Positions 55,590 through 64,000 are shown, numbered from the stretch's first letter. The stretch is 64,000 bases of DNA from Desulfitobacterium dichloroeliminans LMG P-21439 (GCF_000243135.2 NC_019903.1:2766001-2830000); one strand, 5' to 3'. Notes: generated by a model from the sequence alone, not told the origin. Program-made: numbers and translations.

Positions 55590-56588
55590 CTATCTCTCTC
55601 CCTCACGAATCGCTTGTAAAGTCTTCTGAAAGCGTTCCGGTGGCGAAGCACTAAACTCAAGATATTCTCCTGTCCTTGGGTGAATAAACCCTAAGCGCTG
55701 GGCATGCAACATTTGACCTTGGAGGGCAAAAGGATTTTTCCTTGGTCCATACAACGGGTCTCCTAAAACTGGATGCTTAAGGTAGGCCAAATGGACTCGA
55801 ATCTGATGGGTTCTGCCTGTTTCCAAGCGAGCCTGAATATAGGTAAAATCAAAAAAGCGCTCCAGAACCTCATAATGAGTTATCGCCTCTTTGAAATTAC
55901 GAAAAGCCACCGCCATTTTTTTACGATCCACCGGATCCCTACCAATAGGAGCATCAATCGTTCCAGAAGGTTCGAACAACACCCCGTGCACAATAGCTTG
56001 ATATTGGCGTGTCATGCTATGAGCCTTAACCTGTTCGGCCAAACCATGATGGGCTAAATCACTTTTTGCCACCACAAGAAGCCCCGAGGTATCTTTGTCA
56101 ATACGATGCACGATTCCAGGACGTAATACACCATTTATGCCGGAGAGATTCCGACAGTGATGAAGTAAGGCATTGACTAAAGTCCCTGTCCAGGCCCCCG
56201 GTGCCGGGTGAACCACCATACCCTGTGGTTTATTGACAACCAGTAAATCCTCATCCTCATACACGATATCCAGTGGAATATTTTCTGCGTCCACCTTCAG
56301 CTCTTGCGGGGGAGGAATCACAACCGTAATCTTATCTCCTGAGCGAACTTTATAATTCGATTTTTTTACAGTTCCATTAACGAGAACATGACCGTCCCCA
56401 ATCAGACCTTGAACAGTGGAGCGGCTCTTGCCGACTACTTCAGTAAGACCAACATCTAAGCGGGTTCCTTCTTGTAGCTCGAGTTCCAATGTTTCTCCTA
56501 CACCCACCGTCTCCGAGTTTTCGATCTCGAACTCTGGCTCGAGACTTTCTTCATTCGTTTCTGACCTATTTAACCCATCGCAATCCAT
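55590..56588 (-). CDS. rluD: RluD-type 23S rRNA pseudouridine synthase
   Basis: RluA/RluD-family pseudouridine synthase, 332 residues. An acidic N-terminal tail (~1-40, rich in E) precedes an S4 domain (RLDVGLTEVVGKSRSTVQGLI), then the catalytic domain with HRIDKDTSGLLV (catalytic aspartate) and TGRTHQIRVH. Exact target uridines cannot be read from sequence. It follows lspA, a common Firmicute order, and precedes the pyr operon promoter. Confidence 0.93.
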   Translation of the reverse strand: MDCDGLNRSETNEESLEPEFEIENSETVGVGETLELELQEGTRLDVGLTEVVGKSRSTVQGLIGDGHVLVNGTVKKSNYKVRSGDKITVVIPPPQELKVDAENIPLDIVYEDEDLLVVNKPQGMVVHPAPGAWTGTLVNALLHHCRNLSGINGVLRPGIVHRIDKDTSGLLVVAKSDLAHHGLAEQVKAHSMTRQYQAIVHGVLFEPSGTIDAPIGRDPVDRKKMAVAFRNFKEAITHYEVLERFFDFTYIQARLETGRTHQIRVHLAYLKHPVLGDPLYGPRKNPFALQGQMLHAQRLGFIHPRTGEYLEFSASPPERFQKTLQAIREGER

Positions 56589-56623
56589 ACTTGTCCCCTA
56601 TTCTATTCCCTTTTCTCCAAAAC

Positions 56624-57082
56624 TCACTCGGCCTTTTGTTCCTTACGATCTTGCAGGAACATCATCAGCATCAACAAACCAACACCGACAACAATCGCAC
56701 TATCGGCGAAATTAAACACGAAAGGCCAAATCTGGAAATCAAGGTAATCCACAACCTTACCAATAAAAACTCGATCATAAAGATTACCTAAAGCTCCGCC
56801 GCCGACGAGCCCCAAGGCCAAACGCGTCACCCATTCTTCTCGGGGAAACACCTTCAACTGGGCATAGATTATTCCCGCTAGGACCACTACCGCTGTAAGG
56901 ATAAACACCCAGGACTGACCGGGCAATAAACCAAAAGCCGCTCCCGGATTTAAGACATAGGTTAAATGAAAAATTTTGGGTATCACAATGACTGATTCGC
57001 CAGGGACCATATTTCCTTGGATATAGAACTTCAAAACACGGTCGAAAATCCAAATCCCCGCAATGGTTAGCCATACCAACAA
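56624..57082 (-). CDS. lspA: Lipoprotein signal peptidase
   Basis: Aspartyl protease that cleaves signal peptides of lipoproteins. Four transmembrane helices; NPGAAFGLL, GGALGNLYDRVFIGKVVDYLDF (first catalytic aspartate) and NFADSAIVVG (second). The start is TTG at 57082 with GGGGAGGG 7 nt before it; 152 residues. The HlyD-like lipoprotein of this window would be a substrate. Confidence 0.95.
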   Translation of the reverse strand: MLVWLTIAGIWIFDRVLKFYIQGNMVPGESVIVIPKIFHLTYVLNPGAAFGLLPGQSWVFILTAVVVLAGIIYAQLKVFPREEWVTRLALGLVGGGALGNLYDRVFIGKVVDYLDFQIWPFVFNFADSAIVVGVGLLMLMMFLQDRKEQKAE

Positions 57083-57159
57083 TCTGTTACCCTCCCCGAA
57101 CTCAATATTTGCTCATTTATCTTAACATACTAAGGTGGGGGCGGGCAATGCTGTACCTG

Positions 57160-57828
57160 CTAAGTTCGGCCGTGTTTTCTCCCATAATATACCGTGTTGT
57201 CCAAGCCGGGTTCCACTTCAACTTCCAATGTCTCCACCGCTTGAACGGCTCCGATAACTTCATCCCCATCCTCATAAAAGGTATTAGGATCACTCAGATC
57301 TCGATTCGTTCCTAAATCTTGAGGTGAATCAGAGGTTCCAAAGCTGGCTACAGCCTGCCAAGAGTCCTCCCCATCAAAGCCAACGCGGTCGGTTCCATCA
57401 TTAAAGGTTCTCGAAAAAGGACTGTTGATGAGCTCATCTTCCACGGGGTCACGATGCAATGAATGCTGCTCTTCTTTTTCCTCTAAACGACTGCAGGCGG
57501 TACAAACAGTGGTATAGGGCAAGGCTTCTAACCTCTCCAAGGGAATGTCCTTTTGACAATGCTCACAGACTCCATACTCACCTTCTTCATAACGCTGTAA
57601 TGCTGAATTGATAGCATTGATCCTATGCTTAAGGCGATCATGACTTGCTACGTCCCGAGAACGTTCATACACTTCCGTGGCAATATCCGCAGGATGATTG
57701 TCGATGACCGAGAGCTCCCCGAGGGATTCTCTCATATCCCCAGTAATCAGTTCTGCTGCCATTTCCATCGCTTCTTCTTTATCTTTCTTTAGCTGTTCAA
57801 TAAGTCCTGCATATTTGCTTTCTGACAT
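57160..57828 (-). CDS. yteA: YteA-like TraR/DksA zinc-finger protein
   Basis: 222 residues. A long N-terminal helical region (~1-80) is followed by a DksA/TraR C4 zinc finger at ~87-113 (CEHCQKD ... CTACSRLEE) and an acidic C-terminal tail (~120-222). This is the layout of YteA-family proteins, linked with sporulation in Bacillus; regulation of RNA polymerase is possible but unproved. GGAGGAGG precedes the ATG. It is co-oriented with the DUF5665 gene 20 nt upstream. Confidence 0.87.
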   Translation of the reverse strand: MSESKYAGLIEQLKKDKEEAMEMAAELITGDMRESLGELSVIDNHPADIATEVYERSRDVASHDRLKHRINAINSALQRYEEGEYGVCEHCQKDIPLERLEALPYTTVCTACSRLEEKEEQHSLHRDPVEDELINSPFSRTFNDGTDRVGFDGEDSWQAVASFGTSDSPQDLGTNRDLSDPNTFYEDGDEVIGAVQAVETLEVEVEPGLDNTVYYGRKHGRT

Positions 57829-57848
57829 GATGAGCCTCCTCCTTATTC

Positions 57849-58238
57849 CTAATACCCATTATGCGCATTGACAAGCTCCACAAGCTCTCCGATGACCCCA
57901 CCGATTACCGGCAGGTTCAACAGTACCAGATTTTTCAAAAACATCGCCAGTAATCCTAGGAGAATGGTCGCCCCTATAGCACCGCCGAGACCCCTGACAA
58001 GTCCCACTCCAAAATTAAGCAAGAGCAGTCGGCGAGGATTATTCAGATAAGTAATATATTCCGTCAGGTTTATTTTCTCCAAGATAAGTGACAAATCTTG
58101 AACCTGTTTTCTTAGTTCCGGTCCTTCTTCAGACTGAAGTCCTTCTTTAGACCGTCTTAAGGCCTTGTCATGATCGATTTCCGGTTCTGGACTAGTAACT
58201 AATTTTTCATTTTTGCCTGAGATCGTCAACTCATTCAC
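57849..58238 (-). CDS. DUF5665 membrane protein
   Basis: 129 residues. A charged N-terminal half (~1-70) is followed by YITYLNNPRRLLLLNFGVGLVRGLG and two hydrophobic segments (~85-125), the DUF5665 pattern found in spore-forming Clostridia. Function unknown. No in-frame ATG exists; the start is a GTG at 58238 with only a weak ribosome site, and a hairpin terminator ends just 34 nt upstream, which suggests controlled, low expression. It is probably co-transcribed with the YteA-like gene. Confidence 0.8.
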   Translation of the reverse strand: MNELTISGKNEKLVTSPEPEIDHDKALRRSKEGLQSEEGPELRKQVQDLSLILEKINLTEYITYLNNPRRLLLLNFGVGLVRGLGGAIGATILLGLLAMFLKNLVLLNLPVIGGVIGELVELVNAHNGY

Positions 58239-58271
58239 CTCACGATTCTCAAACTCAGTTTTCCCACGCAG

Positions 58272-58301
58272 AAAAATAAATATCCTTACCCTTAAAGGAT
58301 A
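58272..58301 (-). terminator. Hairpin terminator just upstream of the DUF5665 gene
   Basis: Minus-strand stem TATCCTT / AAGGATA, 7-nt loop, followed by TTTATTTTT. It ends 34 nt before the DUF5665 GTG, leaving no room for an ordinary downstream promoter. Confidence 0.65.
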
Positions 58302-58358
58302 AAGAAAACTCGACTTTTGCCATGTCTTAAATTTCGCGCTTTGCTGAAGGTTAAGTAT

Positions 58359-58421
58359 AAAAAAGAGCTCCTCTTTGTCACCAACAGTTATCGTATCTTA
58401 ACTGTCTATCGCAAGAGGAGC
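58359..58421 (-). terminator. Two-tier hairpin with U-tract downstream of menA
   Basis: Minus strand: outer stem GCTCCTCTT / AAGAGGAGC (9 bp), asymmetric internal loop (7 and 8 nt), inner stem ACAGTTA / TAACTGT (7 bp) with 8-nt loop, followed by TCTTTTTT. It is a strong terminator with an unusual internal loop. The 163 nt between it and menA hold nothing else I can name. Confidence 0.72.
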
Positions 58422-58584
58422 ACCCTAACTATTTTCATTCGGTTTTTCAATTCTTATCACTTTAATTCCCAGAATCCTATTACTGAATTTCTCAAAACTC
58501 TGTGGTTGAAACAGGGTAAAGCACCCCCTAAGCTAAAGGGAAGTCTACTGTCTAGCGGGGCCATAGGGCGGGGTTAGTCCGATA

Positions 58585-59514
58585 TCAAACAGATACCAAA
58601 TAGCTGATATAAAGTCCAAGAACCATCAGCAATCCGAAGTAGGTATTCGTTTGTCCTGCGGCTTTCATCGCCGGCATCATGGTTATAGGCTCGGTCTTGC
58701 CGACAAAGCCTCGGGTGGCTTGTATCGCTTTGGTAATGCTCAGCAGGGACAAAAGAATCCAAGGGGTAATCGTCCCAGTCACCACAAGTCCCACCAGCCA
58801 TAAATAAGCGACTCCAAACATCACACCCATAAATTTCACGGCGTTTTTTGGTCCTAAGACGACCGGGATAGTCTTTCTCCCATTGGCCTTGTCCCCATCA
58901 TGATCTCGGAGATTATTACCTAAATTGATCAGACCTACTAAAATACCGCTGGGTACAGCAACCAAGACCGCTATACCAGAAACATAATCCGTTTGGATAA
59001 AGAAGGCAATCAATATAATCAAAAAACCCATGAACAATCCGGAAAATAGTTCTCCTAAAGGGGTGTAAGAAATAGGGTAAGGTCCCCCTGTGTAGAGATA
59101 ACCCATGAGCATGCAGAAAGAGCCCACCACTGCCAGCCACCAAGAGGAAGATGCACAGATATAAACACCCAAAAGAACGGAAACCCCATACATCGTCAGG
59201 GCCAGGGTCATAATAAAGCGTGGCGACATCCCATGGCGCACAATGCCACCGCCGATACCTACTGATTTTTCTGTATCCAACCCCCGCTTATAATCATAAT
59301 ACTCGTTGAATAGATTGGTAGCAGCTTGAATAAGCACACTTGCCACCATCATCGCAACAAAGAGCAGGGCGTTTGTTTTGCCTTCCAGCAGAGCCAGAAC
59401 CGAGCCTAAGAGAACCGGCACAAAGGCCGCTGTTAAAGTATGTGGACGAATTAACTCCCACCATATCTTCCAACTTTTTTTATTTGACTGTGCGTCGTCG
59501 TGTTCTATATGCAT
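58585..59514 (-). CDS. menA: 1,4-dihydroxy-2-naphthoate prenyltransferase MenA
   Basis: UbiA-superfamily prenyltransferase making demethylmenaquinone, 309 residues with about nine membrane helices. The two aspartate-rich motifs are NEYYDYKRGLD (~65-75) and NLRDHDGDKANG (~190-201), and RPHTLTAAFVPVLLG near the N-terminus fits MenA. Start at ATG 59514 (MHIEHDD) is set by AGGAG 6 nt before it. Other men genes are not in the window. The cytochrome b/c unit would use the quinone. Confidence 0.92.
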   Translation of the reverse strand: MHIEHDDAQSNKKSWKIWWELIRPHTLTAAFVPVLLGSVLALLEGKTNALLFVAMMVASVLIQAATNLFNEYYDYKRGLDTEKSVGIGGGIVRHGMSPRFIMTLALTMYGVSVLLGVYICASSSWWLAVVGSFCMLMGYLYTGGPYPISYTPLGELFSGLFMGFLIILIAFFIQTDYVSGIAVLVAVPSGILVGLINLGNNLRDHDGDKANGRKTIPVVLGPKNAVKFMGVMFGVAYLWLVGLVVTGTITPWILLSLLSITKAIQATRGFVGKTEPITMMPAMKAAGQTNTYFGLLMVLGLYISYLVSV

Positions 59515-59692
59515 AACTTTCTCCTCTTTTAAGACATCACCATGCAAAAAGCGTAGTCAATTTATACTTAACAAGCTACAATAATCGACAATACTGCTAT
59601 ACCTGATAAAAGGCTAATATCCTATTCAGACCTGTGCTTTGAGACAAGCTTAACATCATTTATTATAACCAATACCTCAACGGCAATAAAGG

Positions 59693-59719
59693 AAAAAATT
59701 CAAGGAGCCCATTGGCTCC
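59693..59719 (-). terminator. Terminator of the BaiN/C39-like unit
   Basis: Minus-strand stem GGAGCC / GGCTCC with a 4-nt loop, then TTGAATTTTTT, immediately after the C39-like stop codon. Confidence 0.75.
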
Positions 59720-59721
59720 CT

Positions 59722-60366
59722 TTAATCTTCGCTACTTTTTATAAAGTAAACAAATCCTCCGCCTAGAGTCGTTGTCTTAATCCACAAGGCCAGATCAACC
59801 TTTTTTAAGATACCTTCATCCAAAATCGTAGCGCTGGCCTTGCTCTTATCCTCCTCATAATCAAGTTGAATAATTGTGACCCAGTGCCAGCGGCTCAGAT
59901 TTTTCACCTCACCATTGTGCCAATTCAAAAAGGCGATCGGCACATTGCAATCCAATGCCTCAGCTAGAAAATCAATCACCTTGACTAAAGTCGGTCGCCG
60001 GTAGACGGCCTCAGGCATTTCGCAAAGATGATATTCAAGCTCGATTCCCTTAGTCTGAGCGAAAGCCAGCATCGGTTTGTAAAACATGCTAAGCTTATGA
60101 ACGCCACGAAAAGAGGGGGTGACATAGTGCCACAGCTCTTTCATCAGAGCAATCCAGTCCTTTTGACTTTGCAGCCGGTCCGCAGTAGAGCGTTGGTCAT
60201 AGGTTAGATAATAAAAAATATTCGAAGCAGCACAAGGCCCACAGCCCGCTAGACGCTGGAAAGTCGTCGGATACCATCTTTGACAGGAACCATAAGACAC
60301 CTGATTATCATTGGGATTAATGTGCTTAAACACATCAGGATGTGCAATGGATTTTGATACCAACAT
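59722..60366 (-). CDS. C39-like cysteine-peptidase-fold protein
   Basis: 214 residues, no signal peptide or membrane helix. It has the peptidase C39-like pattern: a Q-R-x-A-GCGPCAASNI segment (~38-50, nucleophile candidate C42, second cysteine C45), a histidine in SRWHWVTII (H161) and an aspartate in ATILDEG (D183), giving a plausible Cys-His-Asp triad. The Q28-region cysteine (C28) is also notable. Substrate unknown; it may be a cytosolic peptidase or a catalytic-fold binding protein. GGAG precedes the ATG, which lies 11 nt after the BaiN-like stop, so the two are probably one unit. Confidence 0.7.
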   Translation of the reverse strand: MLVSKSIAHPDVFKHINPNDNQVSYGSCQRWYPTTFQRLAGCGPCAASNIFYYLTYDQRSTADRLQSQKDWIALMKELWHYVTPSFRGVHKLSMFYKPMLAFAQTKGIELEYHLCEMPEAVYRRPTLVKVIDFLAEALDCNVPIAFLNWHNGEVKNLSRWHWVTIIQLDYEEDKSKASATILDEGILKKVDLALWIKTTTLGGGFVYFIKSSED

Positions 60367-60377
60367 TCCCCAACTCC

Positions 60378-61622
60378 TTAATCGTCTGCAGCGCTTTTAC
60401 CTGCCAAATAGGCAGAAGACCAGGCCCATTGAAGGTTATAGCCACCGCAGTCCCCGTCAATATCCATAATTTCTCCAGCAAAGTAAAGTCCCGTCGCAAG
60501 CTTGGATTCCATAGTTGCCGGGTTAATATCGCGAACGTCGATGCCACCGGCTGTGACCTGAGCTGCCGTCCAGGTATTCGTCCCGGTAACCTGAAAGCGC
60601 CAGTCCTGCAGTATCTGCAGGATATCTTCCTTCTCGCGGGAAGTCAGCGCTTTGACTGGTTTATGCATATCTTCAATACCCGCCTGTTTCAAAACAACAG
60701 GTGTTAATTGCTTGTTAATAAAGCCTACAAAGCTAAAGTGCACACTTTTCTCTGGCTGATCTTGCCAGCGCTTGTGCAGGTAGTGGGCCAACTTATCCTT
60801 AGTCCAGGTAGGAAGCATCGCAACCTTTACCCAGACCTCGTGATTACCCTTTAATTTCTCGGCAGCAGTCCGGCTTAATTGAAAAATCGGTGGCCCGGAA
60901 ATTCCATACTCCGTGAATAGCAATTCACCTTGGGCTTGGGCCAAGGACTTACCTTTGACAAGGATCTCAGCCAACCCCTCGAATTTGATGCCTTTGATCT
61001 GCTTCAGAAAGGGTTCCGCCAGCTTAAGCTGCACTAAAGCCGGGAACGGCTCCACAAGACGATGCCCCATATTTTCAGCCAAAGGGTATCCGCTCCCGGT
61101 AGAACCTAAATTCGGAGCAGCCTTTCCGCCTGTAGCAAGAATGACACGATGGGCAAAGTACTTTTTCCCATCCTTCGTCTGCACATCAAAGCCTTTGTCC
61201 AGTTTGTGGAGCCCTTTCACTTCCGCTTCCAATACTACTTCAATTCCTAAGCGTTCCACTTCATAGCGTAGAACATCTAAGACACTGGAAGCTTGATTGG
61301 AAAAAGGAAACACTTTACCTTCCTCTTCCACTTTATGAGCAATGCCAAGGCCCTCAAAAAACTCAATCGCTTGATTATTATCAAAGGCTTGCAAAGCCTT
61401 CATAGCAAATTGCGGATTCTGACCATGATAATGCGCTAGTTGCAGATCCGTATTCGTTAAATTACAACGCCCATTACCCGTGGCTAAGATTTTCTTGCCG
61501 ACCCGCTGATTTCTCTCTAAGATAGTAACCGCCGCTCCATCCCGACCGGCTATGACCGCAGCAAACAAACCGGCGGCTCCGCCTCCGATCACGACGACTT
61601 TGAGTTGTTTCCCCTTAGGCAT
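60378..61622 (-). CDS. NAD(P)/FAD-dependent oxidoreductase, HI0933/BaiN family
   Basis: 414-residue flavoprotein. FAD-binding GGGAAGLFAAVIAGRDGAAV (residues ~13-32) and the family motif KKILATGNGRCNLTN are clear, as is the C-terminal AGEIMDIDGDCGGYNLQWAW. Relatives such as YhiN and clostridial BaiN reduce flavin-dependent substrates (BaiN acts on bile-acid intermediates); the substrate here is not known. The start at 61622 has AAGGGGG upstream. It is followed by the C39-like gene. Confidence 0.9.
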   Translation of the reverse strand: MPKGKQLKVVVIGGGAAGLFAAVIAGRDGAAVTILERNQRVGKKILATGNGRCNLTNTDLQLAHYHGQNPQFAMKALQAFDNNQAIEFFEGLGIAHKVEEEGKVFPFSNQASSVLDVLRYEVERLGIEVVLEAEVKGLHKLDKGFDVQTKDGKKYFAHRVILATGGKAAPNLGSTGSGYPLAENMGHRLVEPFPALVQLKLAEPFLKQIKGIKFEGLAEILVKGKSLAQAQGELLFTEYGISGPPIFQLSRTAAEKLKGNHEVWVKVAMLPTWTKDKLAHYLHKRWQDQPEKSVHFSFVGFINKQLTPVVLKQAGIEDMHKPVKALTSREKEDILQILQDWRFQVTGTNTWTAAQVTAGGIDVRDINPATMESKLATGLYFAGEIMDIDGDCGGYNLQWAWSSAYLAGKSAADD

Positions 61623-61727
61623 TGATATCCCCCTTACGGTGTAAGTCTCTTACTATAATACACCATTTTTAGCGACTAGACTATCTTAGCCTATAGCGCT
61701 CGGGCGGAACTGATATATGATCCGTAC

Positions 61728-61758
61728 AAAAAAACCACGGTGTTCCTGTGAAACACCG
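61728..61758 (-). terminator. pduL terminator
   Basis: Minus-strand stem CGGTGTT / AACACCG, 7-nt loop, then TGGTTTTTTT. It separates pduL from the BaiN-like gene. Confidence 0.82.
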
Positions 61759-61802
61759 CAGCTCTTGTCCACTTTATTTTAAGATTTTATGATGCGCAAA
61801 GC

Positions 61803-62381
61803 TTAATCGAGGATAACGTCCAATAAATCTCCATTTCTTAAGCCGAAGGCGTTGCCTTCGTCCGTATCCACATGCATATCTAAGGCATAATTGGAGCTCA
61901 CTCGGATCAGAACCCGCTCTAGAACTCCTGCCCGTGGTCCATTCACTTGAACCTTTACATGGTCCCCATCTTTTAAACCATATTTCTCAGCATCTTCTGG
62001 AGTCATATGGATATGACGAGCTGCAATGATTGTTCCAGCCTCAACTTGGACTTTTCCCGCGGGACCGACAATTTCCAAGCCCGGGGTCTCATTAATATCT
62101 CCCGAATCCCGAACCGGGGGCTTTACCCCAAGCTTAAAGGTATCTGTAGCTGCAAGCTCCACTTGAGTGGCCTTGCGAGCAGGTCCTAACACACGCACAT
62201 TGGGCATCGAGCCCTTAGGTCCTACTAAGGTTACAGTCTCTTCGCTGGCAAATTGACCCGGTTGAGATAGATCCTTAGTCCGAGTGAGTTGGTGTCCGGC
62301 ACCAAAAAGGATACCGATATGTTCCTCAGAGAGATGAAGGTGACGATTGGAAATTCCGACGGGTACTTGAAAGGTTTTCAT
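61803..62381 (-). CDS. pduL: Phosphate propanoyltransferase/phosphotransacetylase PduL
   Basis: Transfers an acyl group between CoA and phosphate, giving acetyl- or propanoyl-phosphate. 192 residues with two PduL beta-barrel repeats: GISNRHLHLSEEH near the N-terminus and AARHIHMTPEDAEKYGL in the second half; the histidines HLH and HIH are zinc ligands. No encapsulation peptide is visible at the N-terminus (MKTFQVPVGIS) and no microcompartment shell genes are nearby, so it is a free cytosolic type. Start at ATG 62381 is set by AGGAGG 8 nt before it. Confidence 0.94.
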   Translation of the reverse strand: MKTFQVPVGISNRHLHLSEEHIGILFGAGHQLTRTKDLSQPGQFASEETVTLVGPKGSMPNVRVLGPARKATQVELAATDTFKLGVKPPVRDSGDINETPGLEIVGPAGKVQVEAGTIIAARHIHMTPEDAEKYGLKDGDHVKVQVNGPRAGVLERVLIRVSSNYALDMHVDTDEGNAFGLRNGDLLDVILD

Positions 62382-62512
62382 GAACATGACCTCCTGGTTA
62401 AGTTTCTAGACGTTTTTTATTATGCCTAATACACAACTAATAATTATACTCCATATTTCGCTAAAAATCTGCATCAGAAAATTAGTACTTTAAAATTACT
62501 ATTCAATACTAT

Positions 62513-63979
62513 TCAATCTTCCACTTTTCGCCAACGGAGATCGGGTTTTCTGGCCGCGCCAGTCTCATCCAAACGGGTCACCAAAGTAGTATAAGGAGCG
62601 TTTTTGACCATTTCCACATCATCTTGCACTTCTGCGGCAATTTTTATCATGACCTGGGCAAATTGTTCAAGGGTTTCCATGCTTTCCGTTTCCGTGGGTT
62701 CAATCATCATCGCCTCTTCCACGATGAGCGGAAAGTAAATCGTGGGCGGATGATAGCCATAATCCAAAAGTCGTTTAGCGATGTCCAAAGTATGAACACC
62801 ATAACCCTTGAGGTTCTGTGGGGTGATGACAAACTCATGCATACAGATTCGGTCATAGGGCAGATGATAGTGTTCTTTTAAGATGTTCATCAGGAAGTTG
62901 GCATTGAGGACAGCATTCTGGGAGGCTGCAGTCAACCCCTCACCTCCTAAAGCCCGTATATAAGCATAGGCTCTGACCAATACCCCAAAATTAGCTTGGA
63001 AGGCTCTGACCCGTCCAATGGAAAGAGGACGGTCTGCATCGAGGGTGAATTTCCCGTCGCTCGTGCGCACTGCCACAGGCTTCGGTAAATAGGGTGCGAG
63101 GAACTCTTTGACTCCTACAGGTCCTGACCCTGGACCGCCTCCACCGTGAGGAGTAGAGAAGGTCTTGTGGAGGTTAAGATGGACCACATCAAAGCCCATG
63201 TCTCCGGGACGGGCAATCCCCATAATCGCATTGGCATTGGCCCCATCATAGTAAATCAGACCACCCACATCGTGGATAATCTTAGCAATCTCTAAGATAT
63301 TAACATCAAAAAGACCTAAGGTGTTCGGATTGGTCAGCATTAAGGCGGCTACCTCTTCATTGGCCGCTTGGCGCAAGGCCTCAATATCCACACCGCCACG
63401 CTCATTACTAGGTACTTGCACAATCTCAAAGCCCGCCATGGCTGCTGTCGCGGGATTCGTCCCATGGGCAGAATCCGGTACAATAACCTTCGTTCGCTTA
63501 AAATCACGCTGCTGTTCATGGTAGGCTTTAATGATGAGAATTCCTGTCATTTCTCCATGAGCTCCGGCTGCCGGCTGGAGAGTAAAGGCATCCATCCCCG
63601 TAATCTCCGCCAGATCCTCCTGAAGTTCAACCATCAAACCCAGTGCACCTTGAACTAACCCTTCCGGTTGATAGGGATGAATCTGACTAAAGCCCGGGAG
63701 ACGAGCCAGTCTTTCATTAACCTTGGGATTATACTTCATAGTGCATGAGCCTAAGGGATAGAAGCCTGTATCCACCCCATGGTTAAAGGTGGACAGTCTA
63801 GTAAAATGACGGACCACATCGACTTCCGAGACTTGCGGTAGCTCCGCTTCCCGTTCTCTTAAGAATTCTCTTGGAACTAGGGTCTCTAAAGAGACCTCTG
63901 GAACATCACAGGGAGGCAAGCTGACTCCACTCCTACCCTCCTGACTCAGGTCAAAAATTAGCGGTTCTAGTGTTTTCAT
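62513..63979 (-). CDS. gcvPB: Glycine dehydrogenase (decarboxylating) subunit 2
   Basis: C-terminal half of the P-protein of the glycine cleavage system; PLP enzyme that decarboxylates glycine. The PLP lysine lies in [20 protein letters not shown], and [15 protein letters not shown] and [12 protein letters not shown] are typical. 488 residues, normal for the two-subunit P-protein. GGGGGAG precedes the ATG. Its start overlaps what looks like the gcvPA stop. Confidence 0.96.
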   Translation of the reverse strand: MKTLEPLIFDLSQEGRSGVSLPPCDVPEVSLETLVPREFLREREAELPQVSEVDVVRHFTRLSTFNHGVDTGFYPLGSCTMKYNPKVNERLARLPGFSQIHPYQPEGLVQGALGLMVELQEDLAEITGMDAFTLQPAAGAHGEMTGILIIKAYHEQQRDFKRTKVIVPDSAHGTNPATAAMAGFEIVQVPSNERGGVDIEALRQAANEEVAALMLTNPNTLGLFDVNILEIAKIIHDVGGLIYYDGANANAIMGIARPGDMGFDVVHLNLHKTFSTPHGGGGPGSGPVGVKEFLAPYLPKPVAVRTSDGKFTLDADRPLSIGRVRAFQANFGVLVRAYAYIRALGGEGLTAASQNAVLNANFLMNILKEHYHLPYDRICMHEFVITPQNLKGYGVHTLDIAKRLLDYGYHPPTIYFPLIVEEAMMIEPTETESMETLEQFAQVMIKIAAEVQDDVEMVKNAPYTTLVTRLDETGAARKPDLRWRKVED

Positions 63980-64000
63980 TGTATCTCCCCCATTCTGGCC
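63976..64000 (-). CDS. gcvPA: Last codons of glycine dehydrogenase subunit 1 (cut by window edge)
   Basis: The frame ending ARMGEIQ-stop overlaps the gcvPB ATG as ATGA, the overlap style used throughout the window, and gcvPA precedes gcvPB in known systems. Only seven codons are visible, so the call rests on context. Confidence 0.35.

Noticed and set aside
58359-58421. Possible known riboswitch or T-box upstream of the DUF5665 gene
   Set aside because: No T-box sequence, and no conserved core of a riboswitch class I know; kept only as a structured terminator.

Overview
The window looks like the chromosome of an anaerobic, spore-forming, menaquinone-using Firmicute of the Peptococcaceae/Desulfitobacterium type. 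The evidence is a germination protease (gpr) beside a small acid-soluble spore protein gene, Bacillus-style PyrR attenuators, RemA, a YteA-like protein, MenA, a five-haem c-type cytochrome with a membrane cytochrome b, and the two-subunit glycine dehydrogenase and iron-sulphur serine dehydratase. Genus is inferred from gene content and style only. I saw no tRNA or rRNA gene, insertion sequence, prophage or CRISPR array. Almost every gene is housekeeping, tightly packed, with many 4-nt ATGA/GTGA overlaps.

Layout. 1-700: 3' end of gpr (+) facing a 40-codon SASP gene (-) with a sigma-G-like promoter. 697-6792 (-): yloU/asp23, fakA, terminator, then sdaAB-sdaAA-recG. 7017-7208 (+): rpmB, divergent from yloU, with a clear promoter on each side. 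7367-23376 (-): one 16-kb run, priA-def-fmt-rsmB-rlmN-fhaA-fhaB-stp-SEDS-pbp-prkC-rsgA-rpe-thiN-hslO. The fhaA-to-prkC part follows the order of the actinobacterial FHA/phosphatase/RodA/PbpA/PknB cluster, set inside a Bacillus-like order. 23575-27844: YbjQ-like protein (-), then uracil permease with a PyrR attenuator, a flavodoxin and an intracellular gamma-glutamyltransferase-like protein (+). 28037-32434 (-): yicC-remA-gmk-rpoZ-coaBC-metK. 32514-35817: a decayed TetR regulator (-) facing an ABC exporter (ATPase, permease, lipoprotein adaptor; +). 36132-40174 (-): dapF, a small membrane protein and a SERCA-type calcium ATPase. 40466-42373 (+): rqcH.

42601-44050 (-) is a small electron-transfer unit: five-haem cytochrome c, four-helix cytochrome b and a 36-residue membrane protein too short for usual gene callers. 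Behind it lies the C-terminal scrap of a lost flavoprotein (44341-44493). 44526-55324 (-) is the complete UMP operon pyrR-pyrB-pyrC-carA-carB-pyrK-pyrD-pyrF-pyrE, with PyrR attenuators before pyrR and between pyrR and pyrB. 55590-59514 (-): menA, a DUF5665 protein and a YteA-like zinc-finger protein behind two tandem hairpin terminators, then lspA and rluD. 59722-64000 (-): gcvPB (with the last codons of gcvPA), a lone pduL, and a BaiN/HI0933-type flavoprotein paired with a C39-like cysteine-peptidase-fold protein.

How the parts work together: de novo pyrimidine synthesis and uracil uptake share PyrR control from two sites about 30 kb apart; the kinase/phosphatase/FHA genes sit with the SEDS-PBP pair they probably regulate; initiator-Met-tRNA formylation, deformylation and rRNA methylation sit upstream in the same run. 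No obvious new defence or mobile system is present. The least explained items are the 36-residue protein of the cytochrome unit, the tandem terminators before the DUF5665/YteA pair, the BaiN/C39-like pair, the repressor-less ABC exporter, and the AUGUAA array before carA.
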